A stretch of 64,000 nucleotides of DNA, taken from CBDFKS01 sp965248905. Lineage in GTDB: Bacteria > Chloroflexota > Dehalococcoidia > Lucifugimonadales > JAGWBF01. Of the stretch, positions 8,661-17,486 are shown piece after piece. Every line of letters begins with the position of its first letter. Position 1 is the first letter of the stretch. The translations under genes and the position numbers were made by a program. The stretch covers positions 1,922,001 through 1,986,000 of the forward strand of contig CBDFKS010000007.1 in NCBI GenBank assembly GCA_965248905.1, read 5' to 3'. Under the pieces are notes generated by a model that saw only the letters and a list, made by a program, of their open reading frames with translations, did not search any database and was not told the origin of the DNA.

Positions 8661-9369
8661 TAGAACTCTTTCCCGTGGGACACAGCTCCAGCAGGCAGCA
8701 CTCTTCACACAGGGGCTCTTTCTTGCAGGTTAGCTTGGCGTGCCTGTCCAGGAGGGCATGGTATTCGTTGTACAATGCGGGATCTGTCGGGAGATTTTGG
8801 TGAAATAGCTGCTGATAGGCCTGGTAGCTCTCGCTCTCTGGAGAGAATCTCAGGCGTCCCAATATACGTCTGGTATAGCTATCTATGACGAAAGATGGCT
8901 TGTCTGCTGCGTACAGCACGATGTCGTCGGCCGTCTCCTCGCCGATGCCGTACAGGGACAGCAGCTCCTCTCGCAGCTCCACGATATCCTTGGATAAGAA
9001 GGACTGCAGATCGCCTTCGTAGTTGTTCCAGAGATGGTCCATGAACGCCTTTACCTTCCTGGCTTTGGCGTTGAAATATCCCGAGGGCCTCAGTAAAGTG
9101 GCCAACTCATTTTCATCGATCCGTCTCAGGGCCTCCACCGACAATGCCCCAGCAGCTTTCAGGTTGGCCAGCGCTTTCTCAACATTGGTCCAGGCCGCGG
9201 ACTGGGTCAGGATCGCCCCTAGAATCACTTCGAGCTGGCCATCCCCCGGCCACCAGTGCTGGGGACCGTAGCGAGCGTACAGACGCGCATAAACGTCCAG
9301 AAGCACAACTCCATTCATGTCATTCATGGAGGTCCCCGTGGCATGTACGGTCTCTTTTCCGGATGGCAT
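8632..9369 (-). CDS. Endonuclease III-like DNA glycosylase (MagIII / COG2231 type)
   Basis: HhH-GPD base-excision glycosylase (245 aa). The helix-hairpin-helix region reads YGIGEETADDIVLYAADKP and is followed by the catalytic Asp in VIDSYTRRIL. The Lys that gives EndoIII its lyase activity is Glu here (GEET), as in monofunctional 3-methyladenine glycosylases such as H. pylori MagIII. Four C-terminal Cys (C-x5-C-x2-C-x5-C) suit a 4Fe-4S cluster. The N-terminal YGPQHWWPGDGQLEVILGAI is typical of COG2231. The exact start (residue 1, 15 or 18) is uncertain. It is 5 bases after sfsA, probably co-transcribed. Confidence 0.87.
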   Translation of the reverse strand: MPSGKETVHATGTSMNDMNGVVLLDVYARLYARYGPQHWWPGDGQLEVILGAILTQSAAWTNVEKALANLKAAGALSVEALRRIDENELATLLRPSGYFNAKARKVKAFMDHLWNNYEGDLQSFLSKDIVELREELLSLYGIGEETADDIVLYAADKPSFVIDSYTRRILGRLRFSPESESYQAYQQLFHQNLPTDPALYNEYHALLDRHAKLTCKKEPLCEECCLLELCPTGKSSIDRPNVGNL

Positions 9370-9374
9370 TGCCG

Positions 9375-10061
9375 CTACAGCCTCACGGGAAGTCTATCCG
9401 CCAGGGATATCTCTCGCGTGGTCACGTTGCACTTGTACGCATACGCCTCAACACCTCGATCCATTGCCTGGCGAAGAGCCACACCAAACTCGGGGTCGGC
9501 GGCGGCGTTGGGTGCGAAACTCCGGACATCGTCACGCTGGACCACGAATATCACAGCAGCTCTGTGTCCTTCCATAGCGGCCTTTGAGAGGCTCTCCATG
9601 TGTTTGCGGCCCCGGGTAGTGGGTGCATCCGGAAAAAGACCGGTGTCGTCCACCACCAACGTCACCGACTTTGTCTCGATATAGAAGGTACCGGGCGACC
9701 CGTATAGCGCGATGTCCAGCCGACTCTCACCGTAGGTGACCTCTCGTACGTGAGTATCGTAGCCTGCGAACTCGGGTAGTCGCCCGTCCTTTATAGCTTC
9801 GTATACCAGGAGGTTAGGCAGCCTGGCATCGGCTGAAGCCATCGTGTGGCCAAGGTCCACCAGGGCCAAATCGAAGGCGGTCTTACGGTGGTTTCCAGGA
9901 GCGGGCTTGAGGTACATGCGACGTCCCTCCACCAGCAGCTCCCTCATCCGCCCCGAGTTAGCTACGTGGATGTAGGTCTCAACGCCATCTATACTAACAA
10001 ATGCTCCGAACCGGTTCGGCCGACGTATGAACCGGGCCTCTACGATTTTTCCGAAACGCAC
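9375..10061 (-). CDS. sfsA: SfsA family protein (sugar fermentation stimulation protein homologue)
   Basis: SfsA homologue of about 228 aa from a GTG at 10061. An upstream extension to 10148 exists but precedes the normal family start (VEARFIRRPNRFGAF) and was rejected. The N-terminal OB-like half includes YIHVANSGRMREL; the C-terminal half has a restriction-nuclease-like DIALYG...FYIETKSVTLV core. SfsA is thought to bind nucleic acid, but its role is not firmly known. TAGGAGAG lies 13 bases before the GTG. Confidence 0.9.
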   Translation of the reverse strand: MRFGKIVEARFIRRPNRFGAFVSIDGVETYIHVANSGRMRELLVEGRRMYLKPAPGNHRKTAFDLALVDLGHTMASADARLPNLLVYEAIKDGRLPEFAGYDTHVREVTYGESRLDIALYGSPGTFYIETKSVTLVVDDTGLFPDAPTTRGRKHMESLSKAAMEGHRAAVIFVVQRDDVRSFAPNAAADPEFGVALRQAMDRGVEAYAYKCNVTTREISLADRLPVRL

Positions 10062-10193
10062 TTTTGCCAGCGCTCTCCTATGAGATTGTACGGTCAATAG
10101 TAGCAAGCAACGGCGGCCGAGACAACTAAGAAATATAGCAGATGGCAAGGGGTACCGTGGGAGGATATAATATGCCTGATCGAGGTAATCGGT

Positions 10194-11030
10194 ATGTCTA
10201 CATTCCTTGAGCGACTAAAAACGGCTTGCGAGTCACGAAAGAGCCTTCTTTGTATAGGTCTGGATCCGGACCCTCAGCGGATGCCTGTCGGCGACGTGTT
10301 CCAGTTCAATCGCGCCATCATCGATGCCACCTCCGACCTGGTCTGTGCCTATAAGCCCAACTTCGCCTTCTACGAGGCTCTGGGGTTGGACGGGATGGCA
10401 GCTCTGAAGTCCACCGTGGAACATATCCGGAAAGTAGCTCCGGACGTGATTGTTATCGGCGATAGTAAACGGGGAGACATCGACTCCTCGATGAAGGCAT
10501 ATTATAAGGCGATGTTCGAAGCCTGGGATCTAGACGCCATGACCGTTAGTCCATATCTGGGCCAGGACTCGATAGACCCTCTCTCCACGTACGAAGGAAA
10601 AGGCATTTTCATACTTTGTCGCACCTCTAACAAAAGCGCTGGTGATTTTCAGGACATGAAGGCGGTCTTCAACGGACAGGAACGCCCGCTATATCAGCAC
10701 GTGGCACTGAAGTCCGGCCAATGGAATGGCGCCGGCAATGTGGGTCTGGTCGTCGGCGCCACTTATCCAAAAGAGCTTGAACAAGTCCGGGAGCTATGCC
10801 CGGACATGCCGCTCCTCATACCAGGCGTCGGAGCTCAGGGCGGTAGCCTTGAGGAGGTGGTTAAATTGGGCACGGATGCCCAGGGTCGCCTGGCTATCAT
10901 CAACTCTTCAAGGCAGGTCCTGTACGCTTCCCAAGACAAGGACTTTGCGGTAGCCGCGCGACGAGAGGCCATGCGGCTGAGGGATTCGATAAACGACGTT
11001 CTAGTGCAAGAGGGCATGGGATGGTCTTAG
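10194..11030 (+). CDS. pyrF: Orotidine 5'-phosphate decarboxylase (type 2)
   Basis: Last step of UMP synthesis (278 aa, the longer mycobacterial-type PyrF). LLCIGLDPD opens the barrel, KPNFAFYEALG follows, and the catalytic Asp-Lys-Asp network lies in IGDSKRGDIDSS. VSPYLGQDSI and LIPGVGAQGG are the phosphate-binding ends. GAGGT lies 8 bases before the ATG, and a TATAAT at 10166-10171 may be its -10 box. The 3' end overlaps the DUF951 gene by 10 bases. Confidence 0.96.
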   Translation: MSTFLERLKTACESRKSLLCIGLDPDPQRMPVGDVFQFNRAIIDATSDLVCAYKPNFAFYEALGLDGMAALKSTVEHIRKVAPDVIVIGDSKRGDIDSSMKAYYKAMFEAWDLDAMTVSPYLGQDSIDPLSTYEGKGIFILCRTSNKSAGDFQDMKAVFNGQERPLYQHVALKSGQWNGAGNVGLVVGATYPKELEQVRELCPDMPLLIPGVGAQGGSLEEVVKLGTDAQGRLAIINSSRQVLYASQDKDFAVAARREAMRLRDSINDVLVQEGMGWS

Positions 11031-11227
11031 AGCTCAGGCTGGGCAACGTACTCCGGCTCAAGAAGACCCACCCTTGCGGCAATAACCTCTGGGAAGTGGT
11101 CCGATTGGGAGCTGATATCGGCATAAAGTGTCAGAAGTGCGAACGCAGGGTACTCCTCCAGCGCTCCTATTTAGAGCGTCGAGTGCGGGAGGTGCTCAAG
11201 CCCGCGAAGGGCGATGAGGCGGTGTAG
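11021..11227 (+). CDS. DUF951 family small protein
   Basis: A 68-aa basic protein beginning MVLELRLGNVLRLKKTHPCG and continuing with IKCQKCERRVLLQRSYLERR. This matches the DUF951 family of Gram-positive and Chloroflexota bacteria. Three Cys (HPCG, CQKC) suggest metal binding. Its function is unknown; an OB-like nucleic-acid-binding role has been suggested only by similarity. The start overlaps the pyrF end, implying coupled translation. Confidence 0.85.
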   Translation: MVLELRLGNVLRLKKTHPCGNNLWEVVRLGADIGIKCQKCERRVLLQRSYLERRVREVLKPAKGDEAV

Positions 11228-11351
11228 GCCACTCCCATCGTTGACTGCTAGGTAGGCCGTTGCTAGACTTAACCCGCTTGGCAGCTATCTCTAATCCGTT
11301 AAGATCGCTTGGATCAAGTCCTTAGACGACCAACAAACAGGAGTCAATCCT

Positions 11352-13016
11352 TTGTTTTCAGCTGAGTCCATTAAGAAGCTACAGGAAAGACAGGCAAAGT
11401 GGCGGGATCAGAGCTCATCCACGCCTCAGCTTAAGTCCAGCTATAAGACCCTGTCCCACATGCCGGTAGAGCAGGTGTACACGCCCGTCGACCTGAAGCA
11501 GATGGACTATATCGCGGACGTGGGCTTGCCCGGGGAGTTCCCATTCCTGCGCGGGGTCCATGCTACCGGCTACCGGGGCAAACTATGGACCATGCGCATG
11601 TTTGCCGGATTCGGCACCGCCGAAGAAACCAACGCCAGGTTCAAGTACCTGCTGGAGAACGGGCAGACAGGCCTTAGCGTGGCTTTCGACATGCCCACCC
11701 TTTATGGCTACGACACCGACGCACCCCAAGCCGCTGGTGAGTTCGGTAAGTGTGGGGTGGCGGTTTCATCTCTGGCAGATATGGAGCTGCTTTTCGACCA
11801 GATTCCCATGGACCAGATAACTACCTCCATGACCATTAACAGCCCCGCCGCCATCATCTGGGCCATGTATATCGCAATGGCGGACAAGCGCGGAACACCG
11901 GTAGACAAGCTGGGTGGGACAATCCAGAACGACATACTCAAGGAATATACTGCTCAGAACGAGTACATATTCCCCCCAGAGCCTTCCATGCGCTTGGTGG
12001 TGGACACGGTGGAGTTCGCCACCAGCCATCTTCCTCTCTGGAACCCCATCAGCATCAGCGGCTATCACATACGGGAAGCCGGGGCCACGGCCGTGCAGGA
12101 GCTAGCCTTTACCCTGGAGGATGGATTCGAGTACGTGAGATGGTGCCTGGAGAGAGGGCTGAACATAGACGAGTTTGCTCCCAGGCTCAGCTTCTTCTTT
12201 AATATCGACAACTACTTCTTCGAAGAGATCGCCAAGCTCCGAGCGGCCCGCAGAATATGGGCCAGGGAAATGCGCGAGACCTTTCATGCGAAGAACCCTC
12301 GCTCGTGGTGGATGCGCACCCATGCCCAGACCGCGGGCTGGACATTGACGGCACAACAGCCGGAAAACAACGTAGTCCGGGTAGCCCTCCAGGCATTGGC
12401 CGCCGTTCTTGGAGGGACCCAATCCCTCCACACCAACTCCATGGACGAAGCCTGGGCCCTGCCCTCAGAGCAAGCAGCCCTCCTGGCACTGCGCACTCAG
12501 CAGATCATTGCCCACGAGACTGGAGTCACCGACACGGTGGACCCGTTGGGTGGGAGCTATTTCCTGGAGGCCCTGACCAACCAGATCGAGGAACACGCCA
12601 TCGACTACTTCCGTCGTATCGAAGATATGGGAGGCGTAATTCCAGCCATCGAGACCGGCTATCTTCAGCGCGAGATCGCGGAAGCGGCCTACCGTTATCA
12701 GAAAGAGGTGGACACCAAGGAGCAGATTACCGTGGGAGTCAACGAGTACGCGACCGAAGCTCCACCTGACATACATCTGCTCCGAGTGGACGAGGAGGGA
12801 GCGGCGCTCCATGTCCGACGTCTCAATCAGGTCCGACGAGAGCGCGACAATCGTGAGGTGCGCGAGAGACTCCGAGCATTGGAGCAGGCCGCAAGGGGCT
12901 CGCAGAACCTAATGCCACCTTTGCTGGAAGCCGTCAAAGCCTACGCGACCCTTGGTGAAGCGATGGACGTGTTTCGTGAGGTTTTCGGCGAGTACCAGCC
13001 ATCGTGGGGATATTAG
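11352..13016 (+). CDS. Acyl-CoA mutase large subunit, isobutyryl-CoA mutase-like (annotated class: methylmalonyl-CoA mutase)
   Basis: TIM-barrel catalytic subunit (554 aa) of a B12-dependent acyl-CoA mutase, without the C-terminal cobalamin domain. A separate small B12 subunit must be encoded elsewhere. Hallmarks are GTIQNDILKEY, FPPEPSMR, SISGYHIREAG (His239) and GGTQSLHTNS. The two substrate-specificity positions are Phe84 (TMRMFAG) and Gln202 (YTAQNE). Methylmalonyl-CoA mutase has Tyr and Arg there; isobutyryl-CoA mutase has Phe and Gln. A non-carboxylated substrate is therefore more likely. It starts at TTG 11352 with AGGAG 8-9 bases upstream. Confidence 0.9.
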   Translation: MFSAESIKKLQERQAKWRDQSSSTPQLKSSYKTLSHMPVEQVYTPVDLKQMDYIADVGLPGEFPFLRGVHATGYRGKLWTMRMFAGFGTAEETNARFKYLLENGQTGLSVAFDMPTLYGYDTDAPQAAGEFGKCGVAVSSLADMELLFDQIPMDQITTSMTINSPAAIIWAMYIAMADKRGTPVDKLGGTIQNDILKEYTAQNEYIFPPEPSMRLVVDTVEFATSHLPLWNPISISGYHIREAGATAVQELAFTLEDGFEYVRWCLERGLNIDEFAPRLSFFFNIDNYFFEEIAKLRAARRIWAREMRETFHAKNPRSWWMRTHAQTAGWTLTAQQPENNVVRVALQALAAVLGGTQSLHTNSMDEAWALPSEQAALLALRTQQIIAHETGVTDTVDPLGGSYFLEALTNQIEEHAIDYFRRIEDMGGVIPAIETGYLQREIAEAAYRYQKEVDTKEQITVGVNEYATEAPPDIHLLRVDEEGAALHVRRLNQVRRERDNREVRERLRALEQAARGSQNLMPPLLEAVKAYATLGEAMDVFREVFGEYQPSWGY

Positions 13017-13138
13017 AGCTTCCCTAAACTGTTACGATATCAGTCACGCACTACAAATGTGATAGTAGTTCCAAGCTAATAATAGGGTTACAATTTAAGA
13101 TTGCGTATATTCAGGCACCAATTGCCAGCTTCTCATCA

Positions 13139-13168
13139 TTGACAGGCAGCCCCAATATTTGTTAAACT
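13139..13168 (+). promoter_or_regulatory. Probable promoter upstream of fructose-bisphosphate aldolase/phosphatase
   Basis: TTGACA at 13139-13144 and TAAACT at 13163-13168 with an 18-base spacer, 150 bases before the gene. The rest of the 302-base gap (13017-13318) is A+T-richer than its surroundings and shows no gene. Confidence 0.55.
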
Positions 13169-13318
13169 GTCAACCGACCACTACAAAAATAGCACCTCTT
13201 CCCAAGCGGTAGCGTTGCCCTTCCTGTAAATCTACAACAAGCATAAGAGTGTTTTTTGCCCCGAAATAGAAAATTCTTCGAGGGTCGTCAAAAGTACTTA
13301 GTTGAATAAGGAGGAAGC

Positions 13319-14491
13319 ATGAAAATAACCCTCTCGATCCTGAAAGCGGATGTTGGATCCGTCGGCGGGCACACCAAGCCGACGGATAAGATGATGACAG
13401 CGGTGAGGGCGGATGCTCAGAGAGCCATCGAGAAGGGCCTGATATTGGACGCATTCGTTTCGCATACCGGCGATGATATTGCTATTATCATGTCCCACAC
13501 TCGGGGAGCCGACGACGTGGATATCCACCAGTTCGCCTGGAACTCCTTTATAAATGCCACGTCGATTGCCCAAGAGCACGGCCTTTACGGTGCTGGTCAG
13601 GACCTGCTGGTGGACGCCCCATCTGGAAACATCCGCGGAGCAGGGCCCGCCGTCGCTGAGATAGAATTCGACCACGACCCGGTCAAGGGCAACAAGACGC
13701 GGGCAGCGGAATCATTCATGGTTCTGGCGGCCGATAAGTGCGGACCCGGCGCTTACAACTTGCCTCTGTTCCTCGGATTCGCGGACCCGATGTACTGTGC
13801 AGGACTGATGTTGCCCCCGATGATCAAAGGATTTACCTTCCATGTCATCGACATGGACAATACAGAAGGGGACAGCATTATCGAGCTCAACGCTCCCGAG
13901 GACTACTACCACCTGTCAGCTCTGTTGAGAGACAATGAGCGATTCGGCATAGATGGAATCTACTCCCGCACTCACGGCCAACGTGCTGTCGCAGTTTCTG
14001 CCCAACGGATGCACAACATTGCCGGGACATACACCGGGAAGGACGATCCAGTAGCTATCGTGCGTAATCAAGGCATTTTCCCTGCCCCCGAGGAGCTTTC
14101 TTTGCCCTTCGCCAAAGCCCACTATGTGGGGGGCGATGCCAGAGGGTCCCACGTAATGCCCCTCATGCCTGTTGCGTTGAACACAGCGGTCACCGGCATT
14201 TATTGTCTCCCGTTAGTCTCCTGCGTTGGCTTCTCTCTCAATGCTAGGGGAGGCTTTTCCGACTCCCATATAGACTTTTTTGATAACCCGGCCTGGGACG
14301 TGGTACGGCATAAGGCCCAGGAGAAGGGTCTGGAGATGCGAAGCCAGGGCTGGTCAGGGGCGGCAATGTTGCCCTACACCGAGCTTGAGTACAGCGGCTT
14401 CCGCAATACCGTCACGAATCTGGTAGACAGATTCGCATTCAGGAACGGAAAAGAGGCGGCCGTGGCTGGAGAAAAGCTGACCGCTCGCTAA
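13319..14491 (+). CDS. fbp: Bifunctional fructose-1,6-bisphosphate aldolase/phosphatase (archaeal type, class V)
   Basis: Gluconeogenic FBPA/P (390 aa), which condenses triose phosphates and dephosphorylates the product. Start MKITLSILKADVGSVGGHT and the metal-binding HTGDDIAIIMSHTRG are diagnostic. DKCGPGAYNLPLFLGFADPM and YSRTHGQRAVAVSAQRMHN are further signatures. This enzyme is common in archaea and deep-branching bacteria and supports a Chloroflexota-like host. AAGGAGG lies 5 bases before the ATG. A terminator follows. Confidence 0.96.
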   Translation: MKITLSILKADVGSVGGHTKPTDKMMTAVRADAQRAIEKGLILDAFVSHTGDDIAIIMSHTRGADDVDIHQFAWNSFINATSIAQEHGLYGAGQDLLVDAPSGNIRGAGPAVAEIEFDHDPVKGNKTRAAESFMVLAADKCGPGAYNLPLFLGFADPMYCAGLMLPPMIKGFTFHVIDMDNTEGDSIIELNAPEDYYHLSALLRDNERFGIDGIYSRTHGQRAVAVSAQRMHNIAGTYTGKDDPVAIVRNQGIFPAPEELSLPFAKAHYVGGDARGSHVMPLMPVALNTAVTGIYCLPLVSCVGFSLNARGGFSDSHIDFFDNPAWDVVRHKAQEKGLEMRSQGWSGAAMLPYTELEYSGFRNTVTNLVDRFAFRNGKEAAVAGEKLTAR

Positions 14492-14546
14492 GGAATTAAC
14501 TAAGTGGTCTGAATACTCTCGAACGACCAATTAAAGAATGGGACAG

Positions 14547-14588
14547 AGGGGTCTGTGGAAGCCGGAATCGGCGACTCTACAGACCCCT
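14547..14588 (+). terminator. Hairpin terminator after fructose-bisphosphate aldolase/phosphatase
   Basis: AGGGGTCTGT (14547-14556) pairs perfectly with ACAGACCCCT (14579-14588); an inner GCCG/CGGC can extend it. There is no strong U-tract, so it may act in both directions or only as an mRNA end structure. Confidence 0.6.
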
Positions 14589-14723
14589 TAAGTTACGCGT
14601 CGCTATCTTTACCGAACGACCGTGCAAGAGATAGAATAAATCGTAGTGCTGAGTGAACCTTAAAATCGATGCATCGTTTCACTTCCGCTCTAACCATCCC
14701 CGTCAAGGAGGAGAGAACAAGTC

Positions 14724-14746
14724 CCTTCCCCCTCGATGGGGGAAGG
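14724..14746. repeat. Palindromic intergenic repeat
   Basis: CCTTCCCCC-TCGAT-GGGGGAAGG is a perfect 9-bp palindrome with a 5-base loop, just left of the IS1182-like element. This wording resembles REP-like dispersed repeats; no second copy is seen in the window. The surrounding 14589-14777 holds no gene. Confidence 0.45.
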
Positions 14747-14777
14747 CTAGCATGGGGGTGAAAGGTACCTATCAAAT

Positions 14778-16764
14778 CTTGATTCTCTCGTAAAAACCCC
14801 TTGCCATCCTGGGGCAAGGCAGGGATAATGTGGGGAAGCGGCGAGGTGCTGCACCTGGGCGAGGGAGGGGAGGATGTTCCGAATACGAGACCCGCAAGGG
14901 AGCCTCTGGCAGTCCCAGTTCCTGGTGACGCCGAAGAAGGCTAAGCGCCTGGAGAGAAGTTGGGCCGAGGTTTTCCGAAACGAGGCGCTCCCCCTGATTG
15001 ACGAGGAGCGCTTTGCTCCCATGTACTGCGCCGACAACGGCCGTCCCAACCGGGCGGTGCAGACCGTCCTCGGGGTCCACCTTCTCAAAGAGATGTTCAA
15101 CCTCACCGACGATGAAGCCCTGGAACAACTAGAGTTCAACCTGCTCTGGCACCACGCCCTGCGGCTGGACATCGAGGAGACCCACCTGCCCCAGAAGACC
15201 CTCCACAACTTCCGAGTTCGCCTGATGCAGCACGACGGTGGCCGGCTGGCTTTCCAGGAGACCACGGACCGGATCATCCAGGCGCTGGGCATACGCACCG
15301 GAAAGCAACGGCTGGACTCCACCCACATCATGAGCAACATCGCCACACTCACCCGGCTGGGCCTGTTCTGTGAGACGATGCGGTTGTTCCTGCGGACCTT
15401 GCGCCGGGAGCACCCAGAGCTTCGCCCTGTGGTTCCGGAGGGCGTCCTGGGGCGCTATTTGAAGGAAGAAGACGAGGCGACCCACTACGAGGACGCCCGC
15501 TCGGGGGAGGGTCGGCGACGCCTTTCGGTCTGTGCCCGGGACCTCTACCGGCTGGTGGACCGGTTCCGTGGCACGACTGCTGCCCAGCTGGAGGAGTACC
15601 GGCTGCTGGAGCGGCTGCTGCGGGAGCAATGCCATGTGGGCAAACACCGGGACGGGCGCCCCGGGGACGATGACGACGATGCTGGGGAAGGCAAGGCGCC
15701 CGTGGTCCTGAAGGACCCGAAGCAGGTGTCCGCCGACTCGCTGCAATCGCCCCACGACCCGGATGTGACCTACAGCGGCCACAAGGGGAAGGGGTACGAG
15801 GTGCAGGTGGCGGAGACCTGCCACGAGGAGAACGCCACCCAGCTCATCACCCACGTGGAGGTGACCCCCTCGAGTGGGAGCGACACAGACGTGAGCGTGC
15901 CGGTCGTTGACGGGCTCGCGGAGCGGAAGGTCCGACCGGACGAGCTCTTCGCCGACACGGCGTATGGCTCGGGCCGCAACGCCTTCGAAGCCTCGCGCCG
16001 GGGAACGGAACTGGTAAGCCCGGTGGCGGGGTCGGCGCCGGGGAACTCGCACGAAGGAGAGCGTGACGGACCACCGCCGCTCACCGCCGCGGACTTCCAG
16101 ATCGACGTCACAGGGGAGCAGGCCACGGTGTGCCCCGCCGGCCACCCGTCCACCTTAGAGTACGAGCTGGAGGATGCGCCGGAGCGGGTAGAGGTCCACT
16201 TTGCCAGGACAACATGCGAGCCCTGCCCCTTGCGGTCCCGTTGCCCAGTGAAGCTGGACCGGCGTGCGGGGGCCTACGTCCTCAAGGCGGACCTGGTGAA
16301 GGTGAACATCGAGCGGCGCCGGAGGGCCGAGGCCACCGTGGAGTGGCGCAAGCGGTATGCCATAAGGGCCGGGATCGAGGGAACGAACTCCGAGCTGAAG
16401 CGCGCCCACGGGCTTGGGCGCTTGCGGGTGCGAGGGGGCCGTCGGGTGCGGCTTGCCGTCTACCTGAAGGCGTTGGCGTGCAACTTCAAGCGGATGGTCC
16501 ATGCACGCCTAGTGGAGATGGAGAACACGGCTCAGCGGGCGGTCGGGACGATACCTGCGGTCGCGGCCGCATGAGGGCGCCGCTCCACAACTTCCACCGG
16601 GTGCCCTGAGCCACGGAAGGGGTACCCGCAAGGGATCACGCTTGTCCTGAGGGCAGCAGATGGGGCGGTGAGGCAGCAGCCGGCATCTCGTGGACTCCTC
16701 CGCTCCAGACCACCTTCGCACGCCAGGGCTCATCTCAAACAGGCCTTGTTACGAGGGAATCAAG
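14778..16764 (+). mobile_element. IS1182-like insertion sequence
   Basis: An element of about 1.99 kb with one transposase gene. Candidate terminal inverted repeats are CTTGATTCTCTCGTAAAAA at 14778-14796 and, reversed, CTTGATTCCCTCGTAACAA at 16746-16764 (17 of 19 identical). I see no clear target duplication, so it may be old or the outer limits may be off by a few bases. The interior is visibly richer in G+C than the flanking genes, suggesting recent transfer. It separates the fbp and rdgB neighbourhoods. Confidence 0.7.
14874..16574 (+). CDS. IS1182-family transposase (IS5-like DDE)
   Basis: DDE transposase (566 aa). The N-terminal DUF772-like domain lies near residues 50-120 (VLGVHLLKEMFNLTDDEALE); the C-terminal RNase-H-fold domain contains FADTAYGSGRN and GIEGTNSELKRAHGL. 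A zinc-like motif CEPCPLRSRCPVK lies near residue 440. The reading frame is intact, so it could be active. Long open frames on the opposite strand are composition artefacts. Confidence 0.9.
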   Translation: MFRIRDPQGSLWQSQFLVTPKKAKRLERSWAEVFRNEALPLIDEERFAPMYCADNGRPNRAVQTVLGVHLLKEMFNLTDDEALEQLEFNLLWHHALRLDIEETHLPQKTLHNFRVRLMQHDGGRLAFQETTDRIIQALGIRTGKQRLDSTHIMSNIATLTRLGLFCETMRLFLRTLRREHPELRPVVPEGVLGRYLKEEDEATHYEDARSGEGRRRLSVCARDLYRLVDRFRGTTAAQLEEYRLLERLLREQCHVGKHRDGRPGDDDDDAGEGKAPVVLKDPKQVSADSLQSPHDPDVTYSGHKGKGYEVQVAETCHEENATQLITHVEVTPSSGSDTDVSVPVVDGLAERKVRPDELFADTAYGSGRNAFEASRRGTELVSPVAGSAPGNSHEGERDGPPPLTAADFQIDVTGEQATVCPAGHPSTLEYELEDAPERVEVHFARTTCEPCPLRSRCPVKLDRRAGAYVLKADLVKVNIERRRRAEATVEWRKRYAIRAGIEGTNSELKRAHGLGRLRVRGGRRVRLAVYLKALACNFKRMVHARLVEMENTAQRAVGTIPAVAAA

Positions 16765-16842
16765 CATGGTTGACTGAATCCTAGTTATCCTATTTAAAAC
16801 TAGGCTTCAAAAGAGCATGGAGCAAACACTATTCGTAAGCTG

Positions 16843-17466
16843 TTGGTAGCCACAACCAATCCTGGCAAGGTCAGAGAGTACACACAGCTGCTCTCAGGAA
16901 TCCCCTACCAAATCACCTCCTTAAATCAGGAAGGCATAGTAGCAGAGGTAGAGGAGACGGGAGACACCTTCGAAGAGAATGCGTGTATCAAGGCCCGAGC
17001 TTATTCCTCGTTGAGCGGTCTGTTAACCCTGGCCGACGATTCAGGTCTGGAGGTAGACGCACTGGAAGGTGAGCCGGGTGTCCGATCGGCCCGATACGGT
17101 GGAGTTGAGGGCTCCGATGAATCCAGGGTAGCGCTTCTTCTCAAGAATCTGAAAGACATTCCGTGGGAGGCCAGGAGAGGCCGATTCCGCTGCGTGATCG
17201 CCATCGCCTCACCATCGGACCAGATGCAAACCGTATCGGGATCCGTGGAGGGTATCATTCAGTACGAGCCTAAAGGCTCAAACGGCTTCGGCTATGACCC
17301 TGTGTTTTATTTGCCTCACCTCGACCGCACAATGGCGGAGCTCTCTTTAGAAGAGAAAAACGAGCTCAGCCACAGGTCCCAAGCGGCGAGGAAGGCGGCA
17401 ACTCTGCTTATGTCCATGTTTTCCGATGAAGCCGTAGTCCACGAAAGCAGTCCAAGTTTAGGGTAG
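16843..17466 (+). CDS. rdgB: XTP/dITP diphosphatase (RdgB/HAM1 type)
   Basis: House-cleaning nucleotide pyrophosphatase (207 aa from TTG 16843) that hydrolyses dITP and XTP. Motifs are ATTNPGKVREY, the metal site EETGDTFEENACIKA, LADDSGLEVDALEGEPGVRSARY and GSNGFGYDPVFY. Family members begin KLLVATxN, so three or four residues are missing at TTG 16843. An in-frame ATT at 16831 gives IRKLLVATTN and has GGAG exactly 8 bases upstream; it may be the true start. It lies 70 bases beyond the IS1182-like end and 5 bases before the moaA frame. Confidence 0.93.
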   Translation: MVATTNPGKVREYTQLLSGIPYQITSLNQEGIVAEVEETGDTFEENACIKARAYSSLSGLLTLADDSGLEVDALEGEPGVRSARYGGVEGSDESRVALLLKNLKDIPWEARRGRFRCVIAIASPSDQMQTVSGSVEGIIQYEPKGSNGFGYDPVFYLPHLDRTMAELSLEEKNELSHRSQAARKAATLLMSMFSDEAVVHESSPSLG

Positions 17467-17486
17467 CCCTATTGAAAGGAGACCCA

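Noticed and set aside
12257..12769. 170-codon plus-strand frame within the mutase gene
   Set aside because: Alternative frame of the mutase with low-complexity Arg/Gly/Pro content.
15129..16145. Long minus-strand open frame of 338 codons inside the IS1182-like transposase
   Set aside because: High G+C makes spurious long frames; its translation is Arg/Val/His-rich without motifs, and the plus-strand transposase explains the region.
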